A stretch of 63,069 bases of DNA from UBA8190 sp003453695 (GTDB lineage: Bacteria; Actinomycetota; Acidimicrobiia; Acidimicrobiales; UBA8190), in the NCBI GenBank assembly GCA_036796975.1, contig DAIRBY010000017.1, forward strand, positions 1 through 63,069. Reading direction: 5' to 3'. Below, one piece after another: positions 10,254-18,693 of the stretch. The position numbers and the translations under genes are program-made. The stretch's first letter is position 1, and each line of letters begins with the position of its first letter. A model generated the notes under the pieces. The model ran no database searches. It saw only the letters and a program-made list of their open reading frames with translations, and was not told the DNA's origin.

Positions 10254-10826
10254 TCAGATCTCGAGCAGCTCCTGCTCCTTGTGGGCGAGGAGCTTGTCGA
10301 CGGCGGCCACCATGTCGTGGGTCATCTTCTCGAGGTCACGCTCGGAGCGCTCCAACGCATCGGAGGAGAGATCGCCGTCCTTTTCCAAGCCTTCGAGCTC
10401 GTGACGAGCGGTACGCCGCAAGTTCCTGATGGCGACGCGGCCTTCTTCGGCCTTGTGCCGCACCACTTTGACGAGCTCCTTACGCCGCTCCTCGGTGAGT
10501 GGCGGGAAGGACAGCCGGATGACGGCGCCGTCGTTGGACGGCGTGATGCCGAGATCCGACGCTTGCACTGCTTTCTCGATGGCGGTCAACGTCGACTTGT
10601 CGTAAGGAGAGATGACGAGCAGGCGCGCCTCGGGCACGCTCAGACCGGCGATCTGGCGCAGCTCCATCTCGGATCCGTACACGTCCACGCGGAGATGCTC
10701 GACCAGCGCGGAGGTCGCCCTGCCCGAGCGCACTCCCGAGAACTCCGCCTGCGTGTGGGCGACGGCCTTCTCCATCCGGTCCCGGGCGTCGGCCATCACC
10801 ACCCCGGACAGATCGTCGCCGGTCAC
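10254..10826 (-). CDS. frr: Ribosome recycling factor
   Basis: RRF, with EF-G, splits post-termination ribosomes. The 190-residue protein matches the family along its length: MEKAVAHTQAEFSGVRSGRA, YGSEMELRQIA, ISPYDKSTL, and the C-terminal helix with LEKMTHDMV. I chose the GTG at 10826 because it overlaps the pyrH stop as GTGA. An ATG ten codons later (10796) would give the more usual ~180-residue length and remains possible. The order rpsB-tsf-pyrH-frr-cdsA is the classic bacterial arrangement. Confidence 0.95.
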   Translation of the reverse strand: MTGDDLSGVVMADARDRMEKAVAHTQAEFSGVRSGRATSALVEHLRVDVYGSEMELRQIAGLSVPEARLLVISPYDKSTLTAIEKAVQASDLGITPSNDGAVIRLSFPPLTEERRKELVKVVRHKAEEGRVAIRNLRRTARHELEGLEKDGDLSSDALERSERDLEKMTHDMVAAVDKLLAHKEQELLEI

Positions 10827-11578
10827 GTGATCAGCGTACCGATCTCTTCGCCGGCGAGGGCTCTACGCAGGTTGCCCGGGTGCATCAGGTCGAACACCAG
10901 CACCGGGAGGCCGTTGTCCTTGCAGAAGGTGATGGCCGTCATGTCCATCACCCGCAGGTCCTTGTTGATGACGTCCATGAACGTGAGCTGGTCGTAGCGC
11001 ACGGCCGAAGGGTCCCCTTTGGGATCGGCGCTGTAGACACCGTCCACCCCGGAGTGGGTGCCCTTCAAGAGCAGCTCGGCCTCGATCTCGGCGGCGCGCA
11101 AGGCGGCCGAGGTGTCGGTGGTGAAGTACGGGTTGCCCATGCCGGCGGCGAAGATCACGACCCGGCCCTTCTCGAGATGGCGGATGGCGCGTCGCCGGAT
11201 GTACGGCTCGGCCACCTCGGCCATCAGCACGGCGCTCAGCACCCGGGTCGGCTGACCCAGCCGTTCCACCGCGTCCTGCAGGGCGAGGGCGTTGATCACC
11301 GTGGCCAGCATCCCCATGGTGTCGGAGGTGGTCCGGTCGAGGCCCTTGCCCTCGCCCGTCGTGCCCCGCCAGATGTTGCCGCCGCCGACCATGATGGCGA
11401 GCTCGACGTCGAACTCGGAGTGCACGTCCACGATCTCGCCGGCCAGTCGCTCGACCACGTCGGCATCGATGGTCTCGTCCGACGCCGACGAAGCCAGCGC
11501 TTCACCCGACATCTTGAGCACGATGCGTCGCCGGCGCTCGGGGCCGTCCCCCGCTGCCCGGGCGTCAGCTGTCAGCAC
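10823..11578 (-). CDS. pyrH: UMP kinase
   Basis: PyrH phosphorylates UMP to UDP in pyrimidine synthesis. The 251-residue protein has the amino-acid-kinase fold motifs LKMSGEAL, MVGGGNIWRG and FAAGMGNPYFTTD, and the TFMDVINKDL-RVMDMTA region near the C-terminus. About 18 residues precede the first strand, so the true start may be a little downstream of 11578. It overlaps frr by four bases and follows tsf after nine bases. Confidence 0.96.
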   Translation of the reverse strand: MLTADARAAGDGPERRRRIVLKMSGEALASSASDETIDADVVERLAGEIVDVHSEFDVELAIMVGGGNIWRGTTGEGKGLDRTTSDTMGMLATVINALALQDAVERLGQPTRVLSAVLMAEVAEPYIRRRAIRHLEKGRVVIFAAGMGNPYFTTDTSAALRAAEIEAELLLKGTHSGVDGVYSADPKGDPSAVRYDQLTFMDVINKDLRVMDMTAITFCKDNGLPVLVFDLMHPGNLRRALAGEEIGTLIT

Positions 11579-11587
11579 GCCCTGCCC

Positions 11588-12382
11588 TCAGCTGCCCACG
11601 ACGACCTGGGCGAAGCGGACGATCTCGGCCGGCTCGACGAGCTGGGCGATGGTCTGCTTCTCGTCCCTGGCGTAGGGCTGCTCGAGCAGGACCCGCTCCT
11701 TGAACCATCCGTTCATCCGGCCTTCGACGATCTTGGCCAATGCCTGCTCGGGCTTGCCCTCGTTGCGGGCAATGGCCTCCACCGTGGCCCGTTCGGCCGC
11801 CACGTCCTCTTCCGGCACCTCCTGGCGGTGCAGGTACGTCGGCCGGGCGAAGGCGATGTGCACGGCCACGTCGTGGGCCAGCGCGGCGCTCCCCCCGCGC
11901 AGCTCGACCAGCACGGCGTTGACCCCACGGCCCGCCTGGGTGTGGAGGTAGGTGCCGAGCTCGGTGCCCTCTTCCAAGGTGAACCGCACCACCTTGCCCA
12001 CCGAAATGTTCTCCTTCAATTTGGTGCGAAGGTCGTCGATGGCGTCGGTACGCTCCTGGACCGCCTCTTCGCCCTTGGCGGCCACCAACGCCGCCAGCTC
12101 GTCGACCAGGGACACGAAGTCGTCGGCCTTGGCGACGAAGTCGGTCTCGCAGCGCAGCTCGACGATGGCGGCGGCGCCACCGTCAGCGGCCAGAGCCACG
12201 GCGCCCTGCGAGGCCTCGCGGTCCATCCGCTTGGCGGCACCGGCGAGCCCCTGTTCGCGAAGCCACTTCCGAGCGGCTTCCATGTCGCCGCCGGTCTCCT
12301 CCAGTGCACGCTTGCTGTCCATCATCCCGGCGCCGGTGGCCTGGCGCAGGGCTTGGACGTCCTTGGCGGTGAAGGCGGGCAT
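11588..12382 (-). CDS. tsf: Elongation factor Ts
   Basis: EF-Ts is the guanine nucleotide exchange factor of EF-Tu. The 264-residue protein has the N-terminal UBA-like domain (VQALRQATGAGMMDSKRAL) and the core motif ELRCETDFVAK. The ATG at 12382 has GGAGG about ten bases upstream. An in-frame TTG three codons earlier, embedded in the rpsB stop, is too close to that site. The length is typical of single-core actinobacterial EF-Ts. It is co-transcribed with rpsB. Confidence 0.96.
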   Translation of the reverse strand: MPAFTAKDVQALRQATGAGMMDSKRALEETGGDMEAARKWLREQGLAGAAKRMDREASQGAVALAADGGAAAIVELRCETDFVAKADDFVSLVDELAALVAAKGEEAVQERTDAIDDLRTKLKENISVGKVVRFTLEEGTELGTYLHTQAGRGVNAVLVELRGGSAALAHDVAVHIAFARPTYLHRQEVPEEDVAAERATVEAIARNEGKPEQALAKIVEGRMNGWFKERVLLEQPYARDEKQTIAQLVEPAEIVRFAQVVVGS

Positions 12383-12387
12383 GGGGC

Positions 12388-13326
12388 TCAAGCCTCCTGG
12401 GTCTCACCGGTGGCGGGGGGCTGCGGGGTGCCGGCCGGCTCGTCGGGGGCCGGCTCGGGTGCTGGGGCGGCCGCCGGCGGTGCTGGTGCGGCGGCCGGCT
12501 GGGGTGCTGCCGAAACAGTGTCTGGCGCTGCGGGCGCCGGGGGCGCCGGGGCCGGGGACCGGGCCGGGGCCGACGTGGTCTGGGGCCGCTGGCGCCCCCC
12601 GGCCGCCGGGGCCGGAGCCGGCGCCGGGGCCGGGCGGTGCTCGGAGATCCAGCGCCCCTCCATCACCGCTTCGGCGATCACCCGGCACATGAGCGCCCCC
12701 GAGCGGATGGCATCGTCGTTGCCGGGGATGACGTAGGTGATCACGTCGGGGTCGCAGTTGGTGTCGACCACGGCCGTGATCGGCATCCCCAGCTTGTTGG
12801 CCTCCGTGACGGCGATGTGCTCCTTCTTGGTGTCGATCACGAAGACGGCGTCGGGCAGCCTCTCCAGGTCCCGGATGCCGCCGAGGTTCCGACGTAGCTT
12901 TTCCAGCTCACGGCGGTGGCGCAGGCCCTCCTTCTTGGGCATCGCCTCGAAGTCGCCGGCGCGCTCCATGGCCTCGTACTCCCGGAGCTTTCCGGTCCGC
13001 GACGAGATGGTGGCGAAGTTGGTGAGCATCCCGCCCAGCCACCGCTCGTTGACGTACGGCATGCCGCACGCCTGGGCGTAGGTGGCGATGGGGCCCTGGG
13101 TCTGCTTCTTCGTGCCCACGAAGAGCAGCACCCCGCCCCGGGCGACGAGGTCCCGCACGAACTGGTAGGCCGACTCGATGCCCTTCAGGGTCTCGTTCAG
13201 GTCGATGATGTAGATCCCGTTGCGCTCGCCCAGGATGAAGCGGCGCATCTTCGGGTTCCATCGGCGCGTCTGATGGCCGAAATGCATCCCGGCCTCCAAC
13301 AGCTGCCGCGTCGTGACGACGGCCAC
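12388..13326 (-). CDS. rpsB: 30S ribosomal protein S2 with Pro/Ala-rich C-terminal tail
   Basis: S2 is a structural protein of the small subunit that recruits S1. The start is the GTG at 13326, giving V-A-V-V-T-T-R-Q-L-L-E-A-G. It follows GGAGG with seven intervening bases and matches the S2 N-terminus of other bacteria; the upstream ATG at 13341 overlaps that ribosome site and is rejected. Core motifs include HFGHQTRRWNPKM, VGTKKQ and NERWLGGMLTN. After the S2 core (~225 residues) an extra ~85 residues rich in Ala and Pro follow, longer than usual. Confidence 0.95.
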   Translation of the reverse strand: MAVVTTRQLLEAGMHFGHQTRRWNPKMRRFILGERNGIYIIDLNETLKGIESAYQFVRDLVARGGVLLFVGTKKQTQGPIATYAQACGMPYVNERWLGGMLTNFATISSRTGKLREYEAMERAGDFEAMPKKEGLRHRRELEKLRRNLGGIRDLERLPDAVFVIDTKKEHIAVTEANKLGMPITAVVDTNCDPDVITYVIPGNDDAIRSGALMCRVIAEAVMEGRWISEHRPAPAPAPAPAAGGRQRPQTTSAPARSPAPAPPAPAAPDTVSAAPQPAAAPAPPAAAPAPEPAPDEPAGTPQPPATGETQEA

Positions 13327-13420
13327 GGCAATTCCTCCCATCGGTTGTGCTTCCCCGGCGCTGCGCCCCCGCAAGGGGGCGACCGTGGACGCGCCCGGGT
13401 GCTTCGGTTCTTTGATTCAC

Positions 13421-13436
13421 CCCGCCGGACGGCGGG
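13421..13436 (-). terminator. Short GC hairpin between the sigma factor gene and rpsB
   Basis: CCCGCC and GGCGGG flank a four-base loop just downstream of the sigma-factor gene and about 95 bases before rpsB. No T-run follows in either direction. It may terminate the xerC-sigma transcript or be part of the rpsB leader; the call is tentative. Confidence 0.3.
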
Positions 13437-13468
13437 TCAACCGATGGTACCCGACCGGGGCTTGAGCG

Positions 13469-14311
13469 TCAGCCGGCCGCCGCCATCTTGGAACGGCTTC
13501 CCCGCCTTCCTCCGCCCTGGCGGCCCCCGGCGTCGGAGCCGTCGGGGCTCCGGTCGCTGAGGCGGGCCCGCAGCTGGAGGACGGCCTTGGTGTGGATCTG
13601 GCACACCCGGCTCTCGGTGACCCCCAGGATCTCGCCGATCTCGGCCAGGGTGAGACCTTCGTAGTAGTAGAGCGACAGGACGGTCCGCTCCCGCTCGGCC
13701 AGCTGCTTGATGGCCTGGGTGAGGATCTCCTTGGACTCCTTGTCCTCGAACACGGCCATGGGACCGTCGGTGGCGTCGGGAACCGTGTCGCCCAGGGTGG
13801 CCCGGTCTCCCCGCTCGCCGCCCACCGACAGGACCTCGTCGAGGGCGGCCACGCCGACGAAGGAGATCTGACGCAGGATCTCCTGCAGCTCCTTCTCGGA
13901 GATGCCGAGCTCGGCCGCCACCTCGGCATCGGTGGGCGTGCGCAACAGCGACGACTCCAGTGCCGCATAGGCCTGCTCCACGGCTCGCGCCTTCGACCGC
14001 ACCGAGCGCGGGACCCAGTCGATGGCGCGCAGCTCGTCGATGATGGCGCCCTTGATGCGAGGGATGGCGTAGGTCTCGAACTTGACCTTGCGCACCGGGT
14101 CGTAGCGGTCGATGGCGTCGATCAACCCGATGACCCCGTAGCTCACCAGGTCCGATCCGTCCACGTGCTGGGGCAGGCCGACCGCCACCCGGGCCGCCAC
14201 GTACTTCACGAGCGGCGAGTAGAGGACGATCAGCTGATCGCGGATCTGACGGTCGCCGCTGCGCTTGTACTCGGACCACAGGCGGGTCGTCGAGTCGTCG
14301 TCCGTGGTCAC
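13469..14311 (-). CDS. whiG: RNA polymerase sigma factor, WhiG/FliA family
   Basis: This is a group 3 sigma factor of 280 residues. Region 2 is clear (LIVLYSPLVKYVAARV, DLVSYGVIGLIDAIDRYDP), region 3 follows (RAIDWVPRSVR with LGISEKELQ), and region 4 contains LAERERTVLSLYYYEGLTLAEIGE and an HTH ending ESRVCQIHTKAV. The last ~30 residues are basic and poorly conserved. WhiG homologues direct sporulation genes in Streptomyces and FliA homologues direct flagellar genes; no flagellar or sporulation gene is present here, so the regulon cannot be told. It lies nine bases after xerC and is probably co-transcribed. No anti-sigma gene is adjacent. Confidence 0.88.
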   Translation of the reverse strand: MTTDDDSTTRLWSEYKRSGDRQIRDQLIVLYSPLVKYVAARVAVGLPQHVDGSDLVSYGVIGLIDAIDRYDPVRKVKFETYAIPRIKGAIIDELRAIDWVPRSVRSKARAVEQAYAALESSLLRTPTDAEVAAELGISEKELQEILRQISFVGVAALDEVLSVGGERGDRATLGDTVPDATDGPMAVFEDKESKEILTQAIKQLAERERTVLSLYYYEGLTLAEIGEILGVTESRVCQIHTKAVLQLRARLSDRSPDGSDAGGRQGGGRRGSRSKMAAAG

Positions 14312-14320
14312 CGCCTCCCC

Positions 14321-15199
14321 CTAGGCCCGCGGGTGGGTCTCTCCGTGCACGGAGAGCAGCCGTTCTTTGCTGACATGAGTGTAGACCTGGGTCGTTCGCA
14401 GGCTGGCATGTCCCAGCAGCTCCTGGACCACCCGCAGGTCGGCACCGCCGTCGAGCAGGTGCGTGGCGAAGCTGTGACGCAGTGCGTGGGGATGGGTGGG
14501 ATGGGGCGCCCGACGGTCCAGCAGACGCCGGACGTCGCGAGGGCCCAGTCGATTGCCCCGGGCGTTCAGGAACAAGGCCTCGGGTGGGGACTGCGAGCGC
14601 ACCATGCGCGACCGGCCCTCCAGCGACCACCGGCGCAGGGCCCGGACGCACCGGTCGTGCATGGGCACCCGGCGCTGGCGGTCGCCCTTCCCCACCACCG
14701 TCACGGTGCGGCCCCGGAGGTCGAGGTCACCCATGTCGAGGCCGCACAGCTCGGAGACCCGCAGCCCCGAGCCGTACAGCAGCTCGAGGACGGCGTCGTC
14801 TCGCAGTCGTACGGCCTCGTCGCCGTGGACCTGCGCCGGTACGCCGTCGAGTAGCACCGACAGCTCGGCACGGTCGAGCACTCGGGGCAGGCGCCCGTTG
14901 CCGGACGACGCCCGCAGGCGGGCCGCCGGGTCGGTGTCGATGACGCCTCGCCGGGCCATCCACGCGAAGTAGCCCCGCAGTGCCGCCGCCTTGCGCGACA
15001 CCGTGGCACGTGCATAGCGGCGCGTCGAGAGGTACGCCAGGTACCGCCGCAGCAGCAGCCGGTCCACCTGGGCCGGTCCACGCACCTGCCCGCGATCCAC
15101 CCACGCCGCGAAGTCCCGGACGTCTGCGACGTAGGCCCGCACCGTGTGTCGAGAGCGGCCGCCGATGGAGCGGGCGAACGCCTCCAGCTCCCAGGCCAT
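14321..15199 (-). CDS. xerC: Tyrosine recombinase XerC
   Basis: XerC-type recombinases resolve chromosome dimers at dif. The 292-residue protein has the N-terminal SAM-like core-binding domain (HTVRAYVADVRDF) and the complete catalytic set: Arg147 in YGSGLRVSEL, Lys171, His238 and Arg241 in HALRHSFATH, His264 in LGHASL, and nucleophile Tyr273 in QVYTHVS. Length and housekeeping neighbours argue against a phage integrase. A TAACGT box six bases before the ATG suggests a leaderless mRNA. The linkage of xerC with a WhiG/FliA sigma gene upstream of rpsB is seen in other actinomycetes. Confidence 0.93.
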   Translation of the reverse strand: MAWELEAFARSIGGRSRHTVRAYVADVRDFAAWVDRGQVRGPAQVDRLLLRRYLAYLSTRRYARATVSRKAAALRGYFAWMARRGVIDTDPAARLRASSGNGRLPRVLDRAELSVLLDGVPAQVHGDEAVRLRDDAVLELLYGSGLRVSELCGLDMGDLDLRGRTVTVVGKGDRQRRVPMHDRCVRALRRWSLEGRSRMVRSQSPPEALFLNARGNRLGPRDVRRLLDRRAPHPTHPHALRHSFATHLLDGGADLRVVQELLGHASLRTTQVYTHVSKERLLSVHGETHPRA

Positions 15200-15205
15200 C
15201 GAAAA

Positions 15206-15211
15206 ACGTTA
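15206..15211 (-). promoter_or_regulatory. Candidate -10 box for xerC (leaderless)
   Basis: On the minus strand TAACGT (TANNNT type) is followed by six bases and then the xerC ATG, the spacing expected if transcription starts at the ATG itself. No ribosome site precedes the ATG. No convincing -35 was seen. Confidence 0.45.
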
Positions 15212-15318
15212 TCCGGTCACGCCCTTCACCAGGGCTATCCTCGGCACGCTGCACTGGGGAGCCGACCGGCGGCGGGTGGCGGCTCCCGGGCAACAGGCGT
15301 CGTCCAGGGGGCTCGCAC

Positions 15319-16002
15319 ATGGCCAGAAGCGGACGGATCCTCCTGGTGGAGGACGACGAACGTATCCGGACGTCGACGCGCCTGGCCCTGGAGGACGAGG
15401 GCTACGAGGTCGACGAGGCCGAGTCGGGGGAGACCGCCCTCGAGCGCTTCTCCGAGCGCCGAGCGGACCTCATGCTCATCGACGTGATGCTGCCGGGCAT
15501 CGACGGCCTGGAGACCTGCCGGCAGCTCCGCCAGGCCAGCAGCGTCCCCGTGATCATGGTCACCGCCCGCACCGACACACCTGACGTGGTGGCGGGCCTC
15601 GAGGCCGGTGCCGACGACTACGTGACCAAGCCCTTCGTGGTCACCGAGCTGAGCGCCCGCATCGCCGCCTTGCTGCGCAGGGCCCGCTCCGCGGGGCCCT
15701 CGGCGTCCTTCTCGCTCGGAGAGGTGGAGGTCGTGCCCGACGAAGGCACCGTCCGGCGCGCCGGCGAGGACGTGCACTGCACCCGGACCGAGTTCCGTCT
15801 CCTGTGCGAGCTCGGTGCCAACCCCGGAAAGGTCCTGAGCCGGGAGCACCTGCTCGACCGGGTGTGGGGATACGACTACTTCGGCGACGGCCGCCTCGTC
15901 GACGTCCACATCCGGCGCCTGCGCACCAAGGTCGAAGACGACCCCGCCAACCCGCGTCACATCCTCACCGTCCGGGGCATGGGCTACAAGTTGGTGCTCT
16001 GA
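15319..16002 (+). CDS. Winged-helix (OmpR/PhoB) response regulator, MtrA-like
   Basis: This 227-residue regulator has a receiver domain with acidic pocket E11-D12-D13, phospho-acceptor Asp55 in LMLIDVMLPG, a conserved Thr (VTART) and Lys104 (YVTKPF). A C-terminal winged helix (TRTEFRLLCELGANPG, then DVHIRRLRTKVE) binds DNA. The ATG follows an AGGGGG site. The order regulator-kinase-lipoprotein resembles the MtrA-MtrB-LpqB operon, which controls cell-envelope and division genes in actinomycetes. Orthology to MtrA is inferred from order and domains and is not proven. It is transcribed divergently from xerC. Confidence 0.93.
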   Translation: MARSGRILLVEDDERIRTSTRLALEDEGYEVDEAESGETALERFSERRADLMLIDVMLPGIDGLETCRQLRQASSVPVIMVTARTDTPDVVAGLEAGADDYVTKPFVVTELSARIAALLRRARSAGPSASFSLGEVEVVPDEGTVRRAGEDVHCTRTEFRLLCELGANPGKVLSREHLLDRVWGYDYFGDGRLVDVHIRRLRTKVEDDPANPRHILTVRGMGYKLVL

Positions 16003-16004
16003 GC

Positions 16005-17525
16005 GTGGCGCACGGCCGGGCCCCCGCCGAGCCTCTCCCGACCGCCGAGACCGTGCCGCCCCCGCCCCATTCGCCCGAGCCGGCCCCCGCCCCCGCCGGC
16101 AAGCCGGCCTCGTCACCGGAGCTGGCGCGTTCGAGGCTCGGGCTGCGGGCCCGGGTGACCGTGACCTTCGGCCTCGGCGCGCTGGCGCTGTCGGCGGTCA
16201 TGGGGGGCCTCACCTACTTCACCGCCCGGCAGTACATCCTGAACGAGCGCCGGACGGCCATCCTGCGCCAGGCCTATGTGAACGCCTCCTACGTCCGCTC
16301 GGCGCTGCGATCGTCCAACCCCAACGTCACGCAGCTGCTGGGATCCCTGGACACATTGCCCGGTTCGCTGTCGGTGCTCGAGTCGGGGGGCCAGTGGTAC
16401 GCCACGTCGATCTCTCTGGGCGAGGACGCCATTCCCGCCGCCCTGCGCCACAAGGTGCTGTCGGGCACACCGGCGCTCCAGCACTTCTCGCTGCGCGGCA
16501 CACCACAGCTGGCGGTCGGTGTGCCGGTTCCCAGCGTGCAGGCGGCGTACTTCGAGGTGTTCTCCCTGGCCGAATTGTCGCGTACCTTGAGCATCCTGGC
16601 CCTGACCCTCACCGGGGCAGCCGTGGTGACGACGGTGGCAGGGACGGTGGTCGGGCGCTGGGCGAGCGGCCGGGCCCTGCGGCCGCTGGCCGAAGTGTCG
16701 GCGGTGGCAGAGACCATCGCCGGTGGCCGCCTCGACACCCGCCTCGACCCCGCCGACGACGCCGATCTGTCCGGCCTGGCGACATCGTTCAACCGCATGA
16801 CCGACGCCCTGCAGGAGCGGATCGAGCGGGAGGCGCGTTTCACCTCCGACGTGAGCCACGAACTGCGGTCCCCGCTCACGACGCTGTCCACCGCCATCGG
16901 TGTGCTCACCTCGCATCGCGACGAGCTCCCGCCCCGCAGCCGGCAGGCCCTCCACCTCCTCGCCGCCGACGTCCGCCGGTTCCAAGGGATGGTCGACGAC
17001 CTGCTCGAGATCAGCCGTGTGGACACCGGCTCGGCCGAGCTCTTGCTGGACGAGGTGGAGGTCGGCGAGCTGCTGCACCACGCCGCCGTGGCGGCGGGGG
17101 CCGGGAACGTGCCGGTCGAGGTGGACGGATCGGTCACCGGCCAGCGGCTCAGCGTGGACAAGCGCCGCATCGAACGGGTGGTGGCCAACCTGGTGGCGAA
17201 CGCCCAGCAGTACGCCGGAGGGGTGAGCCGTCTCGCCCTCGAGCCGGCGCCGGGCGGCATCCGCCTGGTCGTGGCCGACCGCGGTCCGGGCGTCCCGCCC
17301 GCCGAGCGGGACCGGATCTTCGAGCGCTTCTACCGCGGGCAGGTGGCCGGCCAGCGCGGTGAAGGGCAGGGAACCGGGCTCGGGCTGAGCCTGGTGGCAG
17401 AGCACGTACGCCTGCACGGCGGGCGGGTCTGGGTGGAGGACGGGCTCGGCGGGGAGAACCGCTTCGTCGTCGAGCTTCCTGGCGTCGCCGACAGCGCAGC
17501 GCCTGCCGAAGAGGCGGCGCCGTGA
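16005..17525 (+). CDS. Sensor histidine kinase, MtrB-like
   Basis: This is the probable partner of the preceding response regulator; its GTG begins two bases after that stop. The 506-residue product starts with a Pro-rich cytoplasmic leader (~45 residues), then a membrane helix at ~51-73, an extracytoplasmic sensor region, a second helix at ~194-216, a HAMP domain, a HisKA box with His285 in SDVSHELRSPL, and an ATPase domain with NLVANAQQYA (N box), DRGPGVP (G1) and GTGLGLSL (G2). All catalytic motifs are intact. What it senses is unknown. The stop overlaps the lipoprotein GTG by four bases. Confidence 0.93.
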   Translation: MAHGRAPAEPLPTAETVPPPPHSPEPAPAPAGKPASSPELARSRLGLRARVTVTFGLGALALSAVMGGLTYFTARQYILNERRTAILRQAYVNASYVRSALRSSNPNVTQLLGSLDTLPGSLSVLESGGQWYATSISLGEDAIPAALRHKVLSGTPALQHFSLRGTPQLAVGVPVPSVQAAYFEVFSLAELSRTLSILALTLTGAAVVTTVAGTVVGRWASGRALRPLAEVSAVAETIAGGRLDTRLDPADDADLSGLATSFNRMTDALQERIEREARFTSDVSHELRSPLTTLSTAIGVLTSHRDELPPRSRQALHLLAADVRRFQGMVDDLLEISRVDTGSAELLLDEVEVGELLHHAAVAAGAGNVPVEVDGSVTGQRLSVDKRRIERVVANLVANAQQYAGGVSRLALEPAPGGIRLVVADRGPGVPPAERDRIFERFYRGQVAGQRGEGQGTGLGLSLVAEHVRLHGGRVWVEDGLGGENRFVVELPGVADSAAPAEEAAP

Positions 17526-18127
17526 GCCGCTCGACCCTGGCCGCCCGCCGAGCGCCCGTCCTTGTCGCCACGCTCGTCGCTTTCAGCTGTGTCGCCGCCG
17601 GATGTGGCGTACCGGTGGACAGCTCGCCCACGGCGCTGTCCAAGAGCGGCGTGCCGTTCGACCTGCTGGCGCCGTCCTCACCGACCTCCACGACCACGTC
17701 CCTGCCGCCTACGACCGTCGGCGTACAGATCTTCCTCGTCTCGCCGGCGGGACAGCTCGTGGCCGCCGATCGCCCCGTGCCCTATCCGGCGTCGCTGTCG
17801 AGCGCCATGGCGGCGCTCATCGACGGGCCCACCAACGGAGAGTCCGCCGCCGGCCTGCAGAGCGCCGTGCCTGCGCAGACCGACCTCCTCTCGGCCACGA
17901 TCTCGGGCGGGATCGCCACCGTCGACCTGGGCGGCACCTTCGGCCAACTGGTGGGCCAGGCTCAGATCGACGCCGTGGCCCAGATCGTCTTCACCGCCAC
18001 GGCCCTGCCCGGAGTGAACGACGTCGTCTTCGAGCTCAACGGCCAACCGGTGGCCGTCCCGACGGCTTCCGGTGCCGACGTCCCCACCGCCAACCGCTCG
18101 CAGTTCAGGTCGATGGCACCGAGCTGA
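17522..18127 (+). CDS. Lipoprotein with GerMN domain (LpqB-like position)
   Basis: This 201-residue protein has an N-terminal signal ending in the lipobox VAAGC, so it should be lipid-anchored outside the membrane. After a Thr/Ser/Pro linker, residues ~65-185 fit the GerMN (sporulation and spore germination) domain: VQIFLVSPAGQLV, an LIDGPT segment, and the TVDLGGTFGQL and NDVVFELNGQP strands. It overlaps the kinase gene as GTGA. LpqB, the lipoprotein following MtrAB, also contains a GerMN domain but has an extra beta-propeller; this one is much shorter. A role in tuning the kinase is inferred from position. Confidence 0.85.
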   Translation: MSRSTLAARRAPVLVATLVAFSCVAAGCGVPVDSSPTALSKSGVPFDLLAPSSPTSTTTSLPPTTVGVQIFLVSPAGQLVAADRPVPYPASLSSAMAALIDGPTNGESAAGLQSAVPAQTDLLSATISGGIATVDLGGTFGQLVGQAQIDAVAQIVFTATALPGVNDVVFELNGQPVAVPTASGADVPTANRSQFRSMAPS

Positions 18128-18145
18128 GCCGGCGGGCGAGCTCCC

Positions 18146-18595
18146 TCAGTCGGTGCTGTCCGCCTTCCAGTCCACACGCACGGCGTCGCTCCACAGCCGC
18201 TCGAGGTCGTAGTACTGGCGGTCTTCTTCGTGGAAGACGTGCACGAGGAAGTCGCCGTAGTCGATCAGCACCCAGCGAAGCTCCCGCTGTCCCTCGACCG
18301 CCCACGGGGAGCGACCGGTGTGCTCGCGCACTCGCTGCTCGACTTCTTCGGCGATGGTGCGCACCTGACGGCTGTTGCGCCCGCTCGTGATCACGAAGGC
18401 ATCGGTCACCCCGAGCAATTCGCCCATGGCCAGCACCACCGTGGACTCGCCCAACTTGGCGTCGGCGGCTCTCGCCGCCACCAGGGCCGGCTCCGGCACC
18501 GCTGGCCGAGCCGGTCGCTCCACCACCTGCTCGGCGGACGCGGTCACAGGGCGAATTCCGTCACGAGCACCTCCGGTTCGAGGATCGGGCGTCAC
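18146..18595 (-). CDS. rsfS: Ribosome silencing factor RsfS
   Basis: RsfS binds L14 and blocks subunit joining under poor nutrition. The core motifs of the family are present: VTDAFVITSGRNSRQVR, WVLIDYGDFLVHVFHEEDRQYYDLE and a W-S-D-A end. Total length from the GTG at 18595 is 149, with ~35 N-terminal residues that are not conserved, so a downstream GTG may be the true start. It lies about 100 bases after nadD, the usual partner. It converges with the lipoprotein gene, leaving an 18-base gap. Confidence 0.92.
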   Translation of the reverse strand: MTPDPRTGGARDGIRPVTASAEQVVERPARPAVPEPALVAARAADAKLGESTVVLAMGELLGVTDAFVITSGRNSRQVRTIAEEVEQRVREHTGRSPWAVEGQRELRWVLIDYGDFLVHVFHEEDRQYYDLERLWSDAVRVDWKADSTD

Positions 18596-18693
18596 CGGGA
18601 AGGGACATACCCCGCCGAGCGGCCGCCGGGATTGCCGAGCGCCCGTGCACCGACGCTGCCGTCATCCTGCTCCGGCATGGCGCACCGCGGCCG

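Noticed and set aside
12420..12640. Repetitive GC-rich DNA that could be a CRISPR-like or satellite repeat.
   Set aside because: It is the in-frame Ala/Pro-coding tail of rpsB; units are irregular and no spacers exist.
14321..15199. XerC as a phage or integron integrase marking a mobile element.
   Set aside because: Length, full XerC/D motif set and housekeeping neighbours fit the chromosomal recombinase; no phage genes are near.
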